Assembly: GCA_947627805.1 (NCBI GenBank)
Contig: CANQXB010000003.1
Location: 1-41,398, forward strand
Length of the DNA stretch: 41,398 bases
Reading direction: 5' to 3'
Source of the DNA: an uncultured Bacilli bacterium
GTDB lineage: Bacteria; Bacillota_I; Bacilli_A; RF39; UBA660
Numbering within the stretch: the stretch's first letter is position 1; each line of letters opens with the position of its first letter. The notes under the pieces were generated by a model. It did not search any database and had not been told where the DNA came from. It saw only the letters and a program-made list of their open reading frames with translations. Both the position numbers and the translations under genes were made by a program. This document shows positions 37,509 through 41,398 of the stretch, piece by piece.

Positions 37509-38291
37509 ATGAAAAATATCATTTATAGTTTAAAAAAATATAAGTTTTTACTTTATGAACTCGTTTCTAGAGACTTTAAAGTTAAATACAAAAGAAGTGT
37601 TTTAGGGGTATTATGGAGTTTGCTTTACCCCGTTTTAACAATGTGTGTTATGGCTTTAGTATTTTCTAATATGTTTAGAGTTAGTATGCCAGGAGTAAAT
37701 TATTTAGTTTATTTAATGAGTGGTCTTATTATCTTTAACTACTTTAGTGAAGCTTCAAATTTAGCTATGAGTAGTGTCGTAGGTAATTTCTCCTTAATTA
37801 ATAAAGTTTATATTCCAAAATATATATTTCCTTTATCTAAATGTATCTTTGTCGGAATTAACTTTCTTTTAACTTTAATTCCTTTATATGCCATTATTCT
37901 TCTTACGGGAACCGGTCTTAATATTTATCATTTATTATTACCATTTGCTTATCTTTGCTTGTTCTTTTTTACCGTTGGTATAGGTTTTATTTTATCGACT
38001 ATTGCCGTTTTCCTTAGAGATATGTTCTATATATATGGGGTAATGCTTACGTTATGGATGTATGTAACCCCAATTATGTATGACTTTGCAATGATTCCAG
38101 CCTCATTCCAACCAATATTTAAATTAAATCCTTTATATTGGATAATCTATTTTGTAAGAGATATTATTTTATATAATCAAATTCCTCCTTTAAATGTTTG
38201 GATTTATTGTGCGGTTTTTGCTCTAGGATTTTTAGGAATAGGAATGTTTGTCTTTAAAAAATATCAAGACAAATTTATCTATTATGTGTGA
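37509..38291 (+). CDS. tagG: ABC-2 type permease (teichoic acid/polysaccharide export, TagG-like)
   Basis: 'LLYELVSRDFKVKYKRSVLGVLWSLLYPVLTMCVMALVFSNMFR'; followed by TagH-like ATPase. Confidence 0.9.
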   Translation: MKNIIYSLKKYKFLLYELVSRDFKVKYKRSVLGVLWSLLYPVLTMCVMALVFSNMFRVSMPGVNYLVYLMSGLIIFNYFSEASNLAMSSVVGNFSLINKVYIPKYIFPLSKCIFVGINFLLTLIPLYAIILLTGTGLNIYHLLLPFAYLCLFFFTVGIGFILSTIAVFLRDMFYIYGVMLTLWMYVTPIMYDFAMIPASFQPIFKLNPLYWIIYFVRDIILYNQIPPLNVWIYCAVFALGFLGIGMFVFKKYQDKFIYYV

Positions 38292-38298
38292 GGTTATT

Positions 38299-39066
38299 AT
38301 GAATAAAGATAATATGGTTGAAGTAAAAGATGTTTCGATGCGTTTTAATTTAGGAATTGACAAAGGATTTTCTTTAAAGCAAGGCTTTGTTAATTTATTC
38401 GACCCAAAAATGCGCAAGAAACATAAAGAAGATAAAAAGAAAAATGAATTTTGGGCTTTAAAAGATGTTAGTTTTACCGTTAAAAAAGGCGAAGTTATTG
38501 GCTTTATTGGCAGTAATGGGGCTGGTAAATCAACACTTTTAAAAGTAGTAGCGGGGGTTATGAAACCTACTAAGGGTAAAGTAAATGCTTATGGTAATAT
38601 TTGTCCCATGATTGAACTTGGAGCAGGCTTTGATATGGATTTAACGGCTCGGGAAAACATCTATTTAAATGGGGCCGTTATGGGTTATTCTAAAGATTTT
38701 TTAGATTCTAAATTTAAAGAAATAGTCGAATTTTCCGAACTGGAAGATTTCTTAGATGTACCGGTTAAGAATTTTTCTTCTGGTATGATTGCCCGTCTTG
38801 CTTTTAGTATTGCCACGATTGTGGACCCGGAAATTTTAATTGTCGATGAAATATTATCAGTTGGTGATATTGCTTTTCAAGCGAAAAGTGAAGCGAAAAT
38901 GCTTAGTATGATTACCGGTGGAACCACCGTTTTATATGTATCTCATTCGACTGAATCCATTAAAAAATTATGTGATAAAGTAGTTTGGATTGAACATGGT
39001 GAAATTCAAGATATTGGGGGAAAAGAAGTGTGTGATAAATATATAAAGGCGATGAAAGGAAATTAA
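38299..39066 (+). CDS. tagH: ABC transporter ATPase (TagH-like)
   Basis: ORF listed from 38248, likely start ATG 38299. 'GFIGSNGAGKSTLLKVVAGVMKPTKGKV', 'FSSGMIARLAFSIATIVDPEILIVDEILSVGD', 'CPMIELGAGFDMDLTARENI'. Confidence 0.93.
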   Translation: MNKDNMVEVKDVSMRFNLGIDKGFSLKQGFVNLFDPKMRKKHKEDKKKNEFWALKDVSFTVKKGEVIGFIGSNGAGKSTLLKVVAGVMKPTKGKVNAYGNICPMIELGAGFDMDLTARENIYLNGAVMGYSKDFLDSKFKEIVEFSELEDFLDVPVKNFSSGMIARLAFSIATIVDPEILIVDEILSVGDIAFQAKSEAKMLSMITGGTTVLYVSHSTESIKKLCDKVVWIEHGEIQDIGGKEVCDKYIKAMKGN

Positions 39067-39069
39067 ATT

Positions 39070-40149
39070 TTGAAGAAAGTAGTATTTTTTAGTAAAAATT
39101 TAAATATTGGTGGCATGGAAAAAGCTTTAGTAAATTTATTAAATGCTTTAAGCGAATATTATGAAGTAACTTTAGTTTTAGAAGAAAAAACAGGTATTTT
39201 ACTAAAAAGTTTAGCTAAAGATATTCAAGTTTTAGAGTACCAACTTTCCAAGAATAAGATTGCCTTTTTAAGAAAAATAATTAATATGGGTAAAAGAATA
39301 GTTTGGAGTTTAAAGTACTATCATAAATTTGCTTTTGCATGTAATTATGCTACTTATTCTTACATTGGTTCAAGACTTGCTCAAATATCATCTTTAAATA
39401 GTGCTTTATATATTCATAGTAATTATTATGGTTATTTTAAAGAGAATAAAGAAGACTATCAAAATTTCTTTAATAATCACCATTTAAATAAATTTAAACA
39501 TTTAATCTTTGTTTCTAAAGAAAGCAAAGAAGCATTTACAAAAATATACCCAGAATATCAAGATAAATGTGTTATTATTAATAATATTGTGGATTACAAA
39601 AATATTTTAAAAGACTCTTTAGAAAAAGTTAATTTTAAATTTAAAAGAAATGATAAGAATTTTCTTTTTTTAGGAAGACTCGATAATAGTTCTAAAAATT
39701 TTCCTTTATTATTAAATTCCTTTAATGAAGCTCTAAAAAAAGATAAATCTTTAAAACTTTTTATCATTGGAAGTGGACCTGATAAGAAAAATATTGTAAA
39801 ATATATAAAAGAAAAAGCATTAGAAGAAAATATTTTTTTACTGGGGGAAAAGAAAAATCCTTACCCTTATTTAAAAAGAAGTGATGTTTTAATTATGACT
39901 TCTTTTTATGAAGGATTTCCTGTTGTCTTTTTAGAGGCTTTAGTTTTAAATAAGCCTATTATGACCACGGTTATTATGCAAGATAATTATCTTAATATGC
40001 AAAATTATGCAACTTTGTTAGAAAAGAATGAAAAAGATATTGCAAAGAAAATATTAGATTTTAAAAAAGAAAATAAAAAATATTTAATTGATTTTAAGGA
40101 GTATAATTTAAAAATCATTGAAGAAATAAAAAAGTTAGTTGAGGTGTAG
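39070..40149 (+). CDS. Glycosyltransferase family 4-like
   Basis: TTG start; 'NIGGMEKALVNLLNAL', 'FLFLGRLDNSSKNFPLLLNSFNEALKKD', 'VLIMTSFYEGFPVVFLEALVLNKPIM'. Confidence 0.9.
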   Translation: MKKVVFFSKNLNIGGMEKALVNLLNALSEYYEVTLVLEEKTGILLKSLAKDIQVLEYQLSKNKIAFLRKIINMGKRIVWSLKYYHKFAFACNYATYSYIGSRLAQISSLNSALYIHSNYYGYFKENKEDYQNFFNNHHLNKFKHLIFVSKESKEAFTKIYPEYQDKCVIINNIVDYKNILKDSLEKVNFKFKRNDKNFLFLGRLDNSSKNFPLLLNSFNEALKKDKSLKLFIIGSGPDKKNIVKYIKEKALEENIFLLGEKKNPYPYLKRSDVLIMTSFYEGFPVVFLEALVLNKPIMTTVIMQDNYLNMQNYATLLEKNEKDIAKKILDFKKENKKYLIDFKEYNLKIIEEIKKLVEV

Positions 40150-40150
40150 T

Positions 40151-41398
40151 ATGGAAAAATATATTCATTATTGTTGGTTTGGGGGTAAACCTTTACCAAA
40201 ATTAGCGAAAAAATGCCTTAAAAGTTGGCAAAAGTATTTACCCGATTATAAAATAATTGAATGGAATGAAAATAATTTTGATGTCAATATGACGAAGTTT
40301 TCTAAGGGAGCTTATGAAGAGAAGAAATGGGCTTTTGTTAGTGATGTAGCTAGAATTTATGCTTTAAAAAATTATGGAGGCATTTATTTTGATACCGATA
40401 TGATGTTAACAAAAGATGTGCACTTCTTAGAAGAAGATGAGTTATTTGCGGGTTGGGAATCCGAGTTCTATGTCGCTGTTGGTGTTTTAGGAGCTTCCCA
40501 TAAAGAAAATAAATTAATAAATAAATTATGGGATTTTTATTTAAATACGGAATTTGATTCAGGAATGATGTCTTCGGTATCTATTCCTGTTTTGTTAACC
40601 AATTTATTGAAAAGTGAATATAAATTACTTCCTGCTCATGAAGTTAATCAAGAATTAAAAGATGGAATAAAAATCTATGCTAAAGATTATTTTTATCCCA
40701 TTAGTTGTGATGATAGTCCTAATACTTTTACGGCTAATACTTGTATGATTCACTATTATGTGGCCAGTTGGGTGGAAAGTAGTGCCAAAAGAAGATTAAA
40801 ATTTCAAATTAAGTTTGGCAAAAAATGGGGTAATCTGATTTTAGATTTTTTAATCGGTTGCAAAAAAGTTCTAAAAAGCATTTTAAAAGTTATTTTATAC
40901 CCTTTAGTTTTAATTAGAAGAAAACATTGGAAAGATACCTTGTATGAAATTAAGAAAAAAGAATTTTTAGAAGAGGCTAAAAAGGTTAAAAATAATCAGA
41001 ATATTGTTTTTTATAATAAATATTGGTTAGGTACTAAAAATGCGGCTTTAGAATTATTTGAAAATGCAGTTGGTATTGAAGAAATAGAAGATGAAAGAAT
41101 TAGTGATGATATTGTGAGTTATATAAGTGAGAAAAAAATTCCTTTAGTTATCTTTAGTGCTTTTGCCATTGGTTGGGATGATTTAATTATTAAAATTAAA
41201 GAAAATTGTCCCAAAGTGAAGATTAAAATTATTTGGCATGGAAGTAATGCCATGAATTCAGAAGAATATGATTGGGAAAGTTTTAAAACCATTTTTGATT
41301 TATTAAATAAAAATATTTTAGCAAGTATTGCTTTTGTTAAAAAAAGTATGTATGAATTTTATAAAGAAAAAGGTTATAATGTGGAATTCTTACTTAAT
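40151..41398 (+). CDS. Glycosyltransferase, sugar-binding DXD family (GT32-like) with additional C-terminal domain; truncated by window end
   Basis: Not in the ORF track; frame read by eye is open from ATG 40151 to the end: 'MEKYIHYCWFGGKPLPKLAKKCLKSWQKYLPDYKIIEWNENNFD...FVSDVARIYALKNYGGIYFDTDMMLTKD'. Confidence 0.88.
   Translation, partial: MEKYIHYCWFGGKPLPKLAKKCLKSWQKYLPDYKIIEWNENNFDVNMTKFSKGAYEEKKWAFVSDVARIYALKNYGGIYFDTDMMLTKDVHFLEEDELFAGWESEFYVAVGVLGASHKENKLINKLWDFYLNTEFDSGMMSSVSIPVLLTNLLKSEYKLLPAHEVNQELKDGIKIYAKDYFYPISCDDSPNTFTANTCMIHYYVASWVESSAKRRLKFQIKFGKKWGNLILDFLIGCKKVLKSILKVILYPLVLIRRKHWKDTLYEIKKKEFLEEAKKVKNNQNIVFYNKYWLGTKNAALELFENAVGIEEIEDERISDDIVSYISEKKIPLVIFSAFAIGWDDLIIKIKENCPKVKIKIIWHGSNAMNSEEYDWESFKTIFDLLNKNILASIAFVKKSMYEFYKEKGYNVEFLLN

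Overview
AT-rich (roughly 30% GC by eye), densely packed chromosomal window from a low-GC Firmicutes/Bacilli-type organism. It is mostly core genes: dnaB/dnaI primosome genes, recA, rny, rnj, ftsY-ylxM-ffh, yfhO-like, secE-nusG, a sigK-like sigma factor, polA-mutM-cca-dnaD-nth, spoIVA, HU, uppP, and a teichoic-acid-type locus (tagO, an O-antigen-ligase/TagA fusion, tagGH, glycosyltransferases) running off the right edge. Accessory features are: (i) a complete IS30-family element (about 12220-13910) with a perfect 13-bp target duplication, imperfect terminal repeats and unusually long structured non-coding flanks; (ii) a DinD/BRO-like gene beside recA; (iii) a two-gene surface module in which a secreted SH3/glucosaminidase-type hydrolase ends in a near-symmetric dockerin and the next gene encodes a membrane-anchored cohesin protein, the best candidate here for a little-described system; (iv) sigK with a pro-sequence-like N-terminus plus spoIVA, implying endospore capacity or a relic of it; (v) an XRE-type transmembrane regulator with an inverted repeat over its promoter, next to an orphan secreted protein; (vi) several structured intergenic regions. 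No tRNA, rRNA or CRISPR array was recognised. All family calls come from reading motifs in the translations; no database search was run.
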